This document shows, piece after piece, positions 1-6,112 of a stretch of 8,339 nucleotides of DNA; position 1 is the first letter of the stretch, and every line of letters begins with the position of its first letter. The notes under the pieces were generated by a model, which saw nothing but the letters and a program-made list of their open reading frames with translations, was not told where the DNA came from and did not search any database. The position numbers and the translations under genes were made by a program. Origin of the DNA: Micrococcales bacterium (GTDB lineage Bacteria > Actinomycetota > Actinomycetes > Actinomycetales > Dermatophilaceae); assembly GCA_003132125.1 (NCBI GenBank), contig PKWT01000343.1:4121-12459 (forward strand), written 5' to 3'.

Positions 1-7
1 TCGCTCA

Positions 8-463
8 TCATGATGTCTTCTGACGCCAGCGGAAGGGCACCGGATCGCCGGACACACCCTTGAGCACGGCCCGCTCGTCGGGGCGCAGTCGGCGAGGGCT
101 CGCCCCGGCGAAGTTGTAGGCCACCAGCGTCGTCTCGGCCCGGGCATACAGGCTCGTGCCGATCTCGGCCGGATCGCGCACCTCGTAGGCAAGGTCGAAG
201 CTGGCCCCTGAGATCTTGGTCGTCCACATGTCCACCCTGATCGGCGCGTGACGGAAATCCAGCGGGGCGAGGTACTCGATCTCGTGACGGGCGACCACCA
301 CGCCCTCGTCGAGCAGGGAGCGATCCGGGCCGAACCACGCTTCGAAACCCACGACGCGGGCGTCTTCGAGCAAGCGCAGGAACTGGACGTTGTTGATGTG
401 CCCGTATGCGTCCATGTCGGACCATCGGAGCGGGACATCGACGTGGTACGGGGGCTCACTCAT
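8..463 (-). CDS. 4HBT-family acyl-CoA thioesterase (hot-dog fold)
   Basis: A 151-residue protein, the usual length for a single hot-dog-fold thioesterase of the 4-hydroxybenzoyl-CoA thioesterase family, which hydrolyses acyl-CoA to free acid and CoA in the cytoplasm. Residues 12-26 (LRWSDMDAYGHINNV) carry the family signature; Asp18 aligns with the catalytic Asp of 4HBT enzymes and is followed by the usual GHINN turn. The ATG at 463 is chosen because the protein begins just before the conserved first strand; the open frame continues far upstream, but only as antisense to tesB. There is no clear ribosome binding site next to the start. It diverges from tesB across 24 bp. Its stop codon overlaps a possible ATG (ATGA at 11 to 8), so another gene probably follows beyond the window edge. 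The acyl substrate cannot be told from sequence. Confidence 0.9.
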   Translation of the reverse strand: MSEPPYHVDVPLRWSDMDAYGHINNVQFLRLLEDARVVGFEAWFGPDRSLLDEGVVVARHEIEYLAPLDFRHAPIRVDMWTTKISGASFDLAYEVRDPAEIGTSLYARAETTLVAYNFAGASPRRLRPDERAVLKGVSGDPVPFRWRQKTS

Positions 464-487
464 GGCGCCATCATCGCAGCCGCCTAT
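464..487. promoter_or_regulatory. 24-bp divergent intergenic gap between two thioesterase genes
   Basis: Only 24 bp separate the starts of the two thioesterase genes, so both promoters must overlap each other or the opposite reading frame. The only AT-rich element is TATATG at 485-490 on the plus strand, read as TATAGG (488 to 483) on the minus strand. It could serve as a -10 in either direction: 19 nt before the minus-strand ATG, or 9 nt before an alternative tesB GTG at 500. No convincing -35 was seen. This is an inference from spacing. Confidence 0.3.
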
Positions 488-1399
488 ATGGTCACCTCCG
501 TGACCATCCCCGAGAACCGAGCCATCGTCGACCCCCTCGAGGACCTGCTCGACGTCCTGGACCTCCAGCCCGCCGGCCCAGATGTCTTCATCGGGCGCAG
601 CCAGCCGATGCCACATGGCCGGGTGTTCGGTGGGCAGGTGCTCGCCCAGACGGTGATCGCCGCCGGCCGGACCGTCAACGACCTCGCCGACGCGGCGGAG
701 CATCCACGCCGGATCCACTCGCTCCATGGCTACTTCTTGCGTGCGGGCGACTCCAGCGCGCCGATTCGCTTTGTCGTCGAGAGACTGCGCGACGGCCATT
801 CGTTCTCTGCCCGGGGTGTCCACGCCATCCAGAACGACCAGCCGATCCTGTCGGTGATGACCTCGTTCCAGACCGACGCCGGTGGGATGGACCACCAGGA
901 CTCGATGCCGGCAGCGCCCGACCCCGAGACCCTGCAGACCTTGGCCGAGGTGTTCTCCGGGATCGACAACCCGGTGGCCACCTTCTGGTCCGAGGACAAG
1001 GCCATCGACCTGCGCCACGTCGAGGGAGCGATCTACGTCCGCCCGGGGCGACAGCAAGCAGCCCAGCAGAGCGTCTGGCTCAGGGCCATCGGCCACATGC
1101 CCGACGACCCGCTGCTGCACGCCGCGGTACTCGCCTACAGCTCGGACTACTCGTTGCTCGAGCCGGTGCTTCGCCGCCACGGCCTCGCCTGGTCCGACCG
1201 ACGTCTGCGGGCGGCCAGCCTCGACCACGCGATGTGGTTCCACCGACCCGGACGCGCCGACGACTGGACCCTTTACACCCAGGCTTCGCCCTCGGCGTCG
1301 GGTGGGCGTGGGCTCGCGGCGGGCCGGATGTTCAACATGGACGGCGTCCTTCTCGCGACCGTCGCCCAGGAAGGCATGCTCCGCGTCAAGCAGTCGTAA
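488..1399 (+). CDS. tesB: Acyl-CoA thioesterase II, TesB type
   Basis: A 303-residue double hot-dog thioesterase that hydrolyses medium- and long-chain acyl-CoA in the cytoplasm; E. coli TesB has 286 residues. The first hot-dog half carries HGRVFGGQ at 43-50. The second half carries the catalytic set: Asp220 in YSSDYSLL, Ser244 directly before LDHAMWFHRP (Thr228 in E. coli), and Gln294 in VAQEGMLR. These match the E. coli Asp204-Thr228-Gln278 triad with identical Asp-to-Gln spacing; the Thr-to-Ser change is conservative. The ATG at 488 was chosen; an in-frame GTG at 500 (protein then begins MTIPEN) is a real alternative, as neither has a good ribosome binding site. The frame stays open upstream to about 248, but that part is antisense to the neighbouring thioesterase. 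It is followed 45 bp later by the kinase gene, which has its own operator. Confidence 0.93.
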   Translation: MVTSVTIPENRAIVDPLEDLLDVLDLQPAGPDVFIGRSQPMPHGRVFGGQVLAQTVIAAGRTVNDLADAAEHPRRIHSLHGYFLRAGDSSAPIRFVVERLRDGHSFSARGVHAIQNDQPILSVMTSFQTDAGGMDHQDSMPAAPDPETLQTLAEVFSGIDNPVATFWSEDKAIDLRHVEGAIYVRPGRQQAAQQSVWLRAIGHMPDDPLLHAAVLAYSSDYSLLEPVLRRHGLAWSDRRLRAASLDHAMWFHRPGRADDWTLYTQASPSASGGRGLAAGRMFNMDGVLLATVAQEGMLRVKQS

Positions 1400-1408
1400 C
1401 GGCGGGAC

Positions 1409-1437
1409 TTACCTCCTAAGCGATCGCTTAGTAGGCT
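1409..1437 (+). promoter_or_regulatory. Candidate leaderless promoter of the kinase gene
   Basis: A weak -35 (TTACCT, 1409-1414) and a -10 of the actinobacterial TANNNT type (TAGGCT, 1432-1437) are 17 bp apart. The -10 ends 7 nt before the ATG at 1445, so transcription would begin at or next to the start codon. This fits the lack of a clear ribosome binding site. The palindromic operator fills the spacer exactly. Predicted from spacing and base match only. Confidence 0.45.
1416..1431. promoter_or_regulatory. Palindromic TetR-type operator upstream of the kinase gene
   Basis: A perfect 16-bp palindrome, CTAAGC-GATC-GCTTAG. With flanks the symmetry extends over 1412-1435 with one mismatched pair in twelve. 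The arms and the 4-bp centre length are the same as in the site at 7275-7290 beside the tetR gene, so the same TetR protein probably binds both. Its position between the predicted -35 and -10 implies repression. Confidence 0.8.
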
Positions 1438-1444
1438 CACGGGC

Positions 1445-2470
1445 ATGGCTGACGGACTCGACCTCGACGCACTGTCGGGCTACCTTGCGCAGTTCAGCAA
1501 CGCTCCAGCCGTCGTGGCGCCAGGATCTCCGCCACGGTGGCGGGCCGATCTCTTCGAGGGCGGCAAGTCCAACCTGACCTACCGAATCACCGACGGCTCC
1601 CGCAACTGGGTCCTGCGCCGCCCACCGCTCGGACACGTCCTGGCAACGGCGCACGATATGGCCCGCGAGTATCGCGTGATGTCGGCCCTCGCTCGGACCC
1701 CGGTGCCCGTGCCGGAGATGGTGATGCTCTGCGAGGACACGAGCGTGATCGGGGCACCGTTCTACGTCATGGAGTTCGTCGAGGGCTCGATCCTGCGACA
1801 CACCAAGGACACCGCCAACCTGGACGACGCTGGCCGAACTGCGTTGGCACATCAGCTGATCGACGCCTTGGCCGACCTCCACGAAGTGGACCCGGCGGCG
1901 ATCGGACTCGACGACTTCGGTCACGCCGACGGCTTTCTCCCGCGACAGGTGCGTCGCTGGGCCCAGCAGCTGGAGCGGTCCCGGACCCGCGACATACCCG
2001 GCGCTGACGAGCTCGCCTCCGGGCTGGCCAAACGTGTTCCGGCCAGCCAACGGGCCAGCGTGGTTCACGGTGACTATCGACTCGACAACGTCATCGTGGG
2101 ACCCGACCAGCAGATCCGGGCCGTGCTGGACTGGGAGATGGCCACTCTCGGTGACCCCCTGTGCGACCTGGGCCTGTTGCCGGTCTATGCACTTCCCGTG
2201 CCCGGAGTCGCCGGCGTCGTCTCGGACGGCATGGGCCCCCACAACGGCTTCCCGGCCATGGATTCCCTCGTCCAGAGGTATGCCGATCGCTCAGGTCTGG
2301 ATGTCAGCGGGCTGTCCTGGTACACCGCTCTCGGCTACTACAAGCTTGCCGTCATCTGCGAGGGTATCCACTTCCGCTATGTCGCCGGCCAGACCGTCGG
2401 CGCCGGTTTCGACCAGATCGGCAGCATTGTCGAGCCTCTGGTCTCCGCCGGCCGTGAGGCTCTGAGCTAG
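1445..2470 (+). CDS. APH/choline-kinase-fold phosphotransferase, FadE36/LvaA/ACAD11-kinase type
   Basis: A 341-residue protein of the aminoglycoside phosphotransferase family. It has the nucleotide loop EGGKSNLTYRI (38-48), the VLRRPP strand (56-61), the catalytic loop HGDYRLDN (208-215, catalytic Asp210 and Asn215) and the Mg-binding DWE (Asp229) followed by ATLGDPLCDLG. This subfamily is not thought to act on antibiotics. Relatives include mycobacterial proteins annotated FadE36, the kinase domain of ACAD10/ACAD11 and Pseudomonas LvaA, which phosphorylate 4-hydroxyacyl-CoA. A similar acyl-CoA kinase role is inferred here. The ATG at 1445 fits the N-terminus; there is no clear ribosome binding site, and a TANNNT -10 ends 7 nt upstream, suggesting leaderless mRNA. 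The operator at 1416-1431 ties it to the TetR and dehydrogenase operon 5 kb away. Fold and family are sure; the substrate is not. Confidence 0.9.
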   Translation: MADGLDLDALSGYLAQFSNAPAVVAPGSPPRWRADLFEGGKSNLTYRITDGSRNWVLRRPPLGHVLATAHDMAREYRVMSALARTPVPVPEMVMLCEDTSVIGAPFYVMEFVEGSILRHTKDTANLDDAGRTALAHQLIDALADLHEVDPAAIGLDDFGHADGFLPRQVRRWAQQLERSRTRDIPGADELASGLAKRVPASQRASVVHGDYRLDNVIVGPDQQIRAVLDWEMATLGDPLCDLGLLPVYALPVPGVAGVVSDGMGPHNGFPAMDSLVQRYADRSGLDVSGLSWYTALGYYKLAVICEGIHFRYVAGQTVGAGFDQIGSIVEPLVSAGREALS

Positions 2471-2473
2471 TCG

Positions 2474-2528
2474 GCCAATCTTGTTTGTTGCCAATCGTTC
2501 TTGTTGCCAATCACTTTTGTTATCAATA
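2474..2528. repeat. Three 16-bp tandem repeats in an AT-rich leader
   Basis: Three consecutive 16-bp units, GCCAATCnnTnTTGTT, occupy 2474-2489, 2490-2505 and 2506-2521. Read in another phase, the motif TTGTTRYCAAT starts at 2485, 2501 and 2517, and a partial copy (TTGTTATC) starts at 2545. Each full copy contains the inverted TTG-N4-CAA. The segment is much more AT-rich than its surroundings and lies in the 99-bp gap before the FabG-like gene. Tandem binding sites for a transcription factor are the likely explanation; the factor is unknown. No resemblance to the TetR operator was seen. Confidence 0.7.
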
Positions 2529-2532
2529 CAAC
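2504..2532 (+). promoter_or_regulatory. Candidate sigma-70-type promoter of the FabG-like gene
   Basis: TTGCCA (2504-2509) matches the -35 consensus at five of six positions and is followed after 17 bp by TACAAC (2527-2532), four of six for the -10. Transcription would start near 2539, leaving a leader of about 30 nt that contains the ribosome binding site GGAGG at 2560-2564. The -35 lies inside the tandem repeats, so a protein bound there would affect this promoter. Confidence 0.45.
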
Positions 2533-2569
2533 TCATCGCAATGTTTGTTATCGCTCCTTGGAGGCACTT

Positions 2570-3331
2570 GTGAACAGCACCACCCAGCGCACTGCGATCG
2601 TCACCGGCGCGGCCCGCGGCATCGGCGCCGCAACCGCGATCCGCCTCGCCAAAGACGGGCATGCCGTCGCCGTCCTGGACCTCGACGAGGCATCGTGCGC
2701 GGGGACGGTGTCGGCGATCACCTCGTCCGGGGGCCGTGCCATCGCCGTGGGTGTCGACGTGAGCCAGCCGGATCAGGTCGACGTTGCCGTCGCCCGGGTC
2801 GCGGCCGAGCTCGGGGCGCCGACGATCCTGGTCAACAACGCCGGCATCATCCGCGACAACCTGATCTTCAAGATGACCGTCGAGGACTGGGACGCCGTCC
2901 TGAACGTGCATCTGCGTGGATCCTTCCTGATGACCAAGGCGGTGCAGGTCTACATGACAGCCGAGAAGTACGGCCGGATCGTCAACCTGTCCTCGACGTC
3001 AGCCTTGGGCAACAGGGGCCAGGTCAACTACTCGGCCGCCAAGGCGGGGATGCAGGGCTTCACCAAGACCCTGGCGATCGAGCTCGGACGATTCGGCGTG
3101 ACCGCCAACGCGGTGGCCCCAGGCTTCATCGCCACGGACATGACCAGATCGACCGCCGAGCGGATGAAGATCTCGTTCGAGGACTTCCTGGCCGGGGCCG
3201 CGACACAGATCCCGGTCGGTCGCGTTGGCCAGCCGGAGGACATCGCGGCCACGATCTCGTTCCTCACCAGCGAAGAGGCCGGGTTCGTATCGGGCCAGGT
3301 CATCTACGTGGCTGGTGGCCCCGAAGACTGA
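2570..3331 (+). CDS. FabG-like short-chain dehydrogenase/reductase
   Basis: A 253-residue classical SDR, standard length. The Rossmann motif TGAARGIG is at 12-19, NNAG at 89-92, and the catalytic tetrad is Asn112, Ser142, Tyr154 and Lys158 (YSAAK). The C-terminus PEDIAATISFLTSEEAGFVSG is typical of FabG/PhaB-like enzymes. Asp37 at the end of the second strand suggests NAD(H) rather than NADP(H). The likely reaction is interconversion of 3-oxoacyl and 3-hydroxyacyl thioesters; the acyl carrier and chain are unknown. The GTG start at 2570 is chosen because GGAGG (2560-2564) lies 5 nt upstream; the frame opens earlier at a TTG at 2501, but that lies in the repeat-rich promoter. It follows the kinase gene on the same strand but has its own promoter region, so it may be regulated independently. 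Confidence 0.92.
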   Translation: MNSTTQRTAIVTGAARGIGAATAIRLAKDGHAVAVLDLDEASCAGTVSAITSSGGRAIAVGVDVSQPDQVDVAVARVAAELGAPTILVNNAGIIRDNLIFKMTVEDWDAVLNVHLRGSFLMTKAVQVYMTAEKYGRIVNLSSTSALGNRGQVNYSAAKAGMQGFTKTLAIELGRFGVTANAVAPGFIATDMTRSTAERMKISFEDFLAGAATQIPVGRVGQPEDIAATISFLTSEEAGFVSGQVIYVAGGPED

Positions 3332-3348
3332 TCTGCCCCGGATGACTA

Positions 3349-3391
3349 TTCGTTGCTGGCGCTACGGGCCACCCTGATCGCCAGCAACGAA
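3349..3391 (+). terminator. 13-bp perfect stem-loop after the FabG-like gene
   Basis: TTCGTTGCTGGCG (3349-3361) is the exact reverse complement of 3379-3391, with a 17-nt loop. It begins 18 nt after the SDR stop codon and ends 18 nt before the next ATG. There is no T-run after it, so it would be a tract-less terminator of the kind often predicted in actinobacteria, or a leader structure or operator for the WD40 gene. Confidence 0.55.
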
Positions 3392-3409
3392 GACAGATAC
3401 CGTGGGGCC

Positions 3410-4507
3410 ATGGGGCTGTTCACACCGAGCATCGAATCACTGGTCGACAGCGGGGACCTACGAGGTCTCGTCAGAAGGCTCGATCAGAAGGACAAGGACC
3501 ACGCCAGTCAAGCTTTGGTCGGCGTCGGCGCGGCTGCGGTCCCGGCACTCATTGAGGCCCTGGGAACCGGGCGAGGCAAAGCCGCGACGGACGTTCTTGC
3601 CGAGATCGGCGTGCCCGCGCTCCCTTTGCTTGTGGGACTCATCTCCGGCGGCGACGAAACCAAGGTCGTTCAGGCCGGCGGTGTGATCCGCTCGATGCGA
3701 GAGAGGGACGTGTCGTTGCCGAGTGAGGTCGTGGCACCTCTCGTGCAGATCACCCAGGACGGGCAGGGGGTGTCGGAGAGACGACGGTTTGCGGCCTTGA
3801 ATGCCTTGGGGCTGTTGAGCTACAGCGACGGTGGTGAGCTCCCGCTCCCGGGTCAGGAGGAGGCACCTCTGCGCACCTTGACCGGCCACACCGGCTGGGT
3901 CAACGGGTGTGCGCTGAGTCCGGACGGCAGCTGGATCGTCTCCGCCAGCGGCGACCAGACCTTGAAAGTGTGGGATACCGCCAGCGGAGAGTGCCTGCGC
4001 ACCCTGGCCGGCCACACCAACTGGGTCTTCGGATGCGCGGTGAGCCCGGACGGCACCTGGATCGTCTCCGCCGGTGGTGATCGGACGCTGAAGGTGTGGG
4101 ACGCAACCAGTGGCACGTGCCTGCGCACCTTGCACGGGCATGGCAGCTGGGTCAACGGGTGCGCGGTAAGCCCGGACGGCACCTGGATCGTGTCCGCCAG
4201 CGGCGACCGATACCTGAAGGTGTGGGACGCGGCCAGCGGCGACTGCCTGCACACTCTCGACGGCCACCTCAACTCGGCCACCTGGTGTGCCGTGAGCGCC
4301 GACGGCACCTGGATCCTTTCCGCCAGCCGCGACCGGGACCTGAAGGTATGGGACGCAGCCAGCGGCGACTGCCTGCGCACCTTGTCCGATCACACAGACC
4401 GAATTGAGGGGTGTGCGATCAGCCCGGATGGGCGCCGCGTCGTCTCCGCCAGCTGGGACAAGACGGTCAAGGTGTGGGACACGCAGAGCTGGCGCGTTGA
4501 GGGGTAA
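3410..4507 (+). CDS. HEAT-like/WD40 repeat protein of unknown function
   Basis: A 365-residue repeat protein with no signal peptide or membrane segment seen, so probably cytoplasmic. The N-terminal ~150 residues look alpha-helical with HEAT-like units, clearest at 36-52 (LVGVGAAAVPALIEALG) and 63-78 (LAEIGVPALPLLVGLI). From residue 154 come five WD40 repeats of exactly 42 residues, starting at 154, 196, 238, 280 and 322, each with GH (or DH in the last), S(P/A)DG, SA.xD and VWD. Both halves are protein-binding scaffolds; no catalytic domain is present. Five blades are fewer than the usual seven, so the propeller may be incomplete, may close by oligomerising, or the copy number may have changed. 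The ATG at 3410 has no proper ribosome binding site; TACCGT (TANNNT, 3398-3403) ends 6 nt upstream, suggesting a leaderless start. It sits between catabolic genes without an evident link to them. Confidence 0.85.
   Translation: MGLFTPSIESLVDSGDLRGLVRRLDQKDKDHASQALVGVGAAAVPALIEALGTGRGKAATDVLAEIGVPALPLLVGLISGGDETKVVQAGGVIRSMRERDVSLPSEVVAPLVQITQDGQGVSERRRFAALNALGLLSYSDGGELPLPGQEEAPLRTLTGHTGWVNGCALSPDGSWIVSASGDQTLKVWDTASGECLRTLAGHTNWVFGCAVSPDGTWIVSAGGDRTLKVWDATSGTCLRTLHGHGSWVNGCAVSPDGTWIVSASGDRYLKVWDAASGDCLHTLDGHLNSATWCAVSADGTWILSASRDRDLKVWDAASGDCLRTLSDHTDRIEGCAISPDGRRVVSASWDKTVKVWDTQSWRVEG
3869..4504 (+). repeat. Five in-frame 126-bp WD40-coding repeats
   Basis: Units start at 3869, 3995, 4121, 4247 and 4373, exactly 126 bp apart; the last ends with a diverged tail. 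The conservation extends to the DNA: GACGGCACCTGGATC is shared by units 2, 3 and 4, and AAGGTGTGGGACGC recurs with little change. Differences cluster at repeat positions 5, 8-13, 28 and 30-31. This pattern indicates recent unit duplication or recombination between units. Confidence 0.88.
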
Positions 4508-4538
4508 GAACCGGTTCGCATAGCCATCACCACTGGCT

Positions 4539-5318
4539 TCAAATCACCGTGTCCGGCAGGGATTGACTCAGCCGTCGCATCCCGGCGAGCCAACGATCGG
4601 GGTCAGCCGCGCGACTGGCATACATCAGGCCAACCTCAGCGTGGGGCAGAACCAGGAACCGCCCCACGTCGATCGCAGCCAACAACGCCGACGCGACGTC
4701 GTCAGCCTCGATCGCCGACTGACCCATGAGCGCTTTGCCTGCCGGGCCGGAGTCCTCGAGCATCCGCGTTTGCACTCCCTGTGGGCACACGGCATGCACG
4801 CGTACGCCCGCATCCGCATAGGTCATCGAAAGCCACTCGGCGAAGGCATAGGCAGCGTGCTTCGTGACGGCATAGGGCGCAGCACCCGGAATGGTGAGCA
4901 GTCCGGCTGCCGACACGGTGGAGATGAACATGCCATGCCCCTGCGAAACCCATTGCGGTATAAGGGCTTTGGATGCACGCACGTGTCCCATGACGTTGAC
5001 CCGCCACGATATCTCCCAGGCATTCTCGTCAACATCGACCAATCCTGGGCGCGCCACCCCGGCGTTGGCGCAGTAGACGTCTATCGACCCCGCGAGCTCT
5101 CGGGCGGTGCCGATCAACAGCTCGACGCCGGCTTCGGTCGAGGCGTCGCAGGGCACCGCGATGCCGCCAACCGCCTCTGCGCTCTCATGCGCAGCGTCCG
5201 CGTCGAGGTCGTTGACAACCACCCTCGCGCCCTGAGCCGCGAACATCCTGGCGTATGCCGCACCGATCCCCCGCCCGGCTCCGGTGATCACGACGACCTG
5301 ACCGGCGAAGCGGTTCAC
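4539..5318 (-). CDS. Short-chain dehydrogenase/reductase, last gene of the dehydrogenase operon
   Basis: A 259-residue classical SDR. TGAGRGIG is at 12-19, CANAG (in place of NNAG) at 83-87, and the tetrad is Asn108, Ser136, Tyr149 and Lys153 (YAVTK). Asp37 after the second strand favours NAD(H). The C-terminus ending in DRWLAGMRRLSQSL resembles SDRs found beside acyl-CoA dehydrogenases in actinobacterial lipid and steroid catabolic clusters, and lacks the GG end seen in the other two SDRs here. The GTG start at 5318 overlaps the stop of the upstream SDR by 4 nt (GTGA), indicating translational coupling; there is no strong ribosome binding site of its own. It ends 31 bp from the convergent WD40 gene. 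An oxidoreductase acting on a hydroxyacyl- or oxoacyl-CoA is inferred; the exact substrate cannot be assigned. Confidence 0.9.
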   Translation of the reverse strand: MNRFAGQVVVITGAGRGIGAAYARMFAAQGARVVVNDLDADAAHESAEAVGGIAVPCDASTEAGVELLIGTARELAGSIDVYCANAGVARPGLVDVDENAWEISWRVNVMGHVRASKALIPQWVSQGHGMFISTVSAAGLLTIPGAAPYAVTKHAAYAFAEWLSMTYADAGVRVHAVCPQGVQTRMLEDSGPAGKALMGQSAIEADDVASALLAAIDVGRFLVLPHAEVGLMYASRAADPDRWLAGMRRLSQSLPDTVI

Positions 5319-6079
5319 AGGCCACTGCCGAGGCTGACGCCACCGTCGATGACGAGGGTCTGCCCCGTGATCCATGACGAGTCGCTGGACAGGAGGAACG
5401 AGACGACGCCGGCGATGTCCTCGGGAACACCCAGCCGCTTGAGCGGGTATCTCGAGGCGACCTGCTCCTCACGCCCTTCGTACAGAGCCTGGGCGAAGTG
5501 GGTCTTCACGACGCCCGGGGCCACCGCGTTGACGCGGACATCCGGGCCCAGCTGGCTGCCCAGCTCGGCCGTGAGGTGGATCAACGCAGCCTTGCTCACG
5601 GCATACCAGCCCAGGACTCCGGTGGTGCGCAGGCCGGCGATCGAGGCGACGTTGACGATCGCGCCGCCAGGGGCCTCTGGCGTGCCGAGACCGGAGCCAA
5701 CGGCCTTCTGGATCCAGCTGAAAGCGCCGAGAACATTGACCTCCAGGACCTTGCGGGCCGCCTCCGTGTCGGTGTCCAGCATGGGTCCGTAGGCCGGGTT
5801 GATGCCGGCGTTGTTGACCAAGAGGTCGAGGCGCCCGAAGGTTGCCCGGGCGGCCGCAACCACCTCGTCCTGGTGTGTCGGGTCGTCAGCTCGGCCCGCG
5901 ATGGCCAGCGCATGCGCGGGACCGCCGAGCGCATCCACCGCCGCGGCGAGCGCCTCTGACTTGCGCGCCGTCATGACGACGCGAGCGCCATCGGCAACCA
6001 GCCGCCGTGCAATACCCAGGCCGATACCGCGGCTGGCGCCGGTGACGATCGCGACCTTGTTCTCGTGGGTGAGGCCCAT
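5315..6079 (-). CDS. Short-chain dehydrogenase/reductase, middle gene of the dehydrogenase operon
   Basis: A 254-residue classical SDR. TGASRGIG is at 13-20, NNAG at 89-92, and the tetrad is Asn115, Ser146, Tyr159 and Lys163 (YAVSK). Its C-terminus (PEDIAGVVSFLLSSDSSWITGQTLVIDGG) is typical of FabG-like and 3-hydroxyacyl dehydrogenase enzymes. The second strand ends TARK, and Arg39 suggests NADP(H), unlike the coupled SDR downstream. The ATG at 6079 is preceded by AAGGAG (6095 to 6090) at a spacing of 10 nt. It begins 33 bp after the acyl-CoA dehydrogenase stop and overlaps the next SDR by 4 nt, so the three genes form one transcript. It probably oxidises or reduces an acyl-CoA intermediate made by the dehydrogenase; the substrate is unknown. 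Confidence 0.92.
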   Translation of the reverse strand: MGLTHENKVAIVTGASRGIGLGIARRLVADGARVVMTARKSEALAAAVDALGGPAHALAIAGRADDPTHQDEVVAAARATFGRLDLLVNNAGINPAYGPMLDTDTEAARKVLEVNVLGAFSWIQKAVGSGLGTPEAPGGAIVNVASIAGLRTTGVLGWYAVSKAALIHLTAELGSQLGPDVRVNAVAPGVVKTHFAQALYEGREEQVASRYPLKRLGVPEDIAGVVSFLLSSDSSWITGQTLVIDGGVSLGSGL

Positions 6080-6112
6080 GGGTCTGATGCTCCTTGCTTG
6101 CTGAGTTATCGC

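Noticed and set aside
248..487. Upstream extension of tesB to an ATG at 248
   Set aside because: It is antisense to the thioesterase gene and adds residues not found in TesB proteins.
495..499. Perfect GGAGG on the minus strand upstream of the small thioesterase
   Set aside because: It is about 31 nt from the thioesterase ATG with no start codon at a proper distance, so it is probably a by-product of the tesB sequence.
464..1243. Long minus-strand open frame that would extend the small thioesterase to 411 residues
   Set aside because: The extra 260 residues are antisense to tesB, have no family resemblance, and the 4HBT domain begins right after the ATG at 463. Long antisense frames are common in GC-rich DNA.
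1445..2470. Aminoglycoside resistance gene
   Set aside because: The kinase fold is shared, but the sequence after the HGD loop (DWEMATLGDPLCDLG) and the link to an acyl-CoA dehydrogenase regulon match the acyl-CoA-associated subfamily.
3410..4507. The WD40 gene as part of a defence or toxin system
   Set aside because: No nuclease, protease, NACHT/STAND ATPase or toxin domain is present in it or in the adjacent genes, so only a scaffold role can be supported.
4508..4517. 10-bp palindrome GAACCGGTTC between the WD40 gene and the SDR
   Set aside because: It has no loop, so it cannot form a useful terminator hairpin, and ten bases is within chance.
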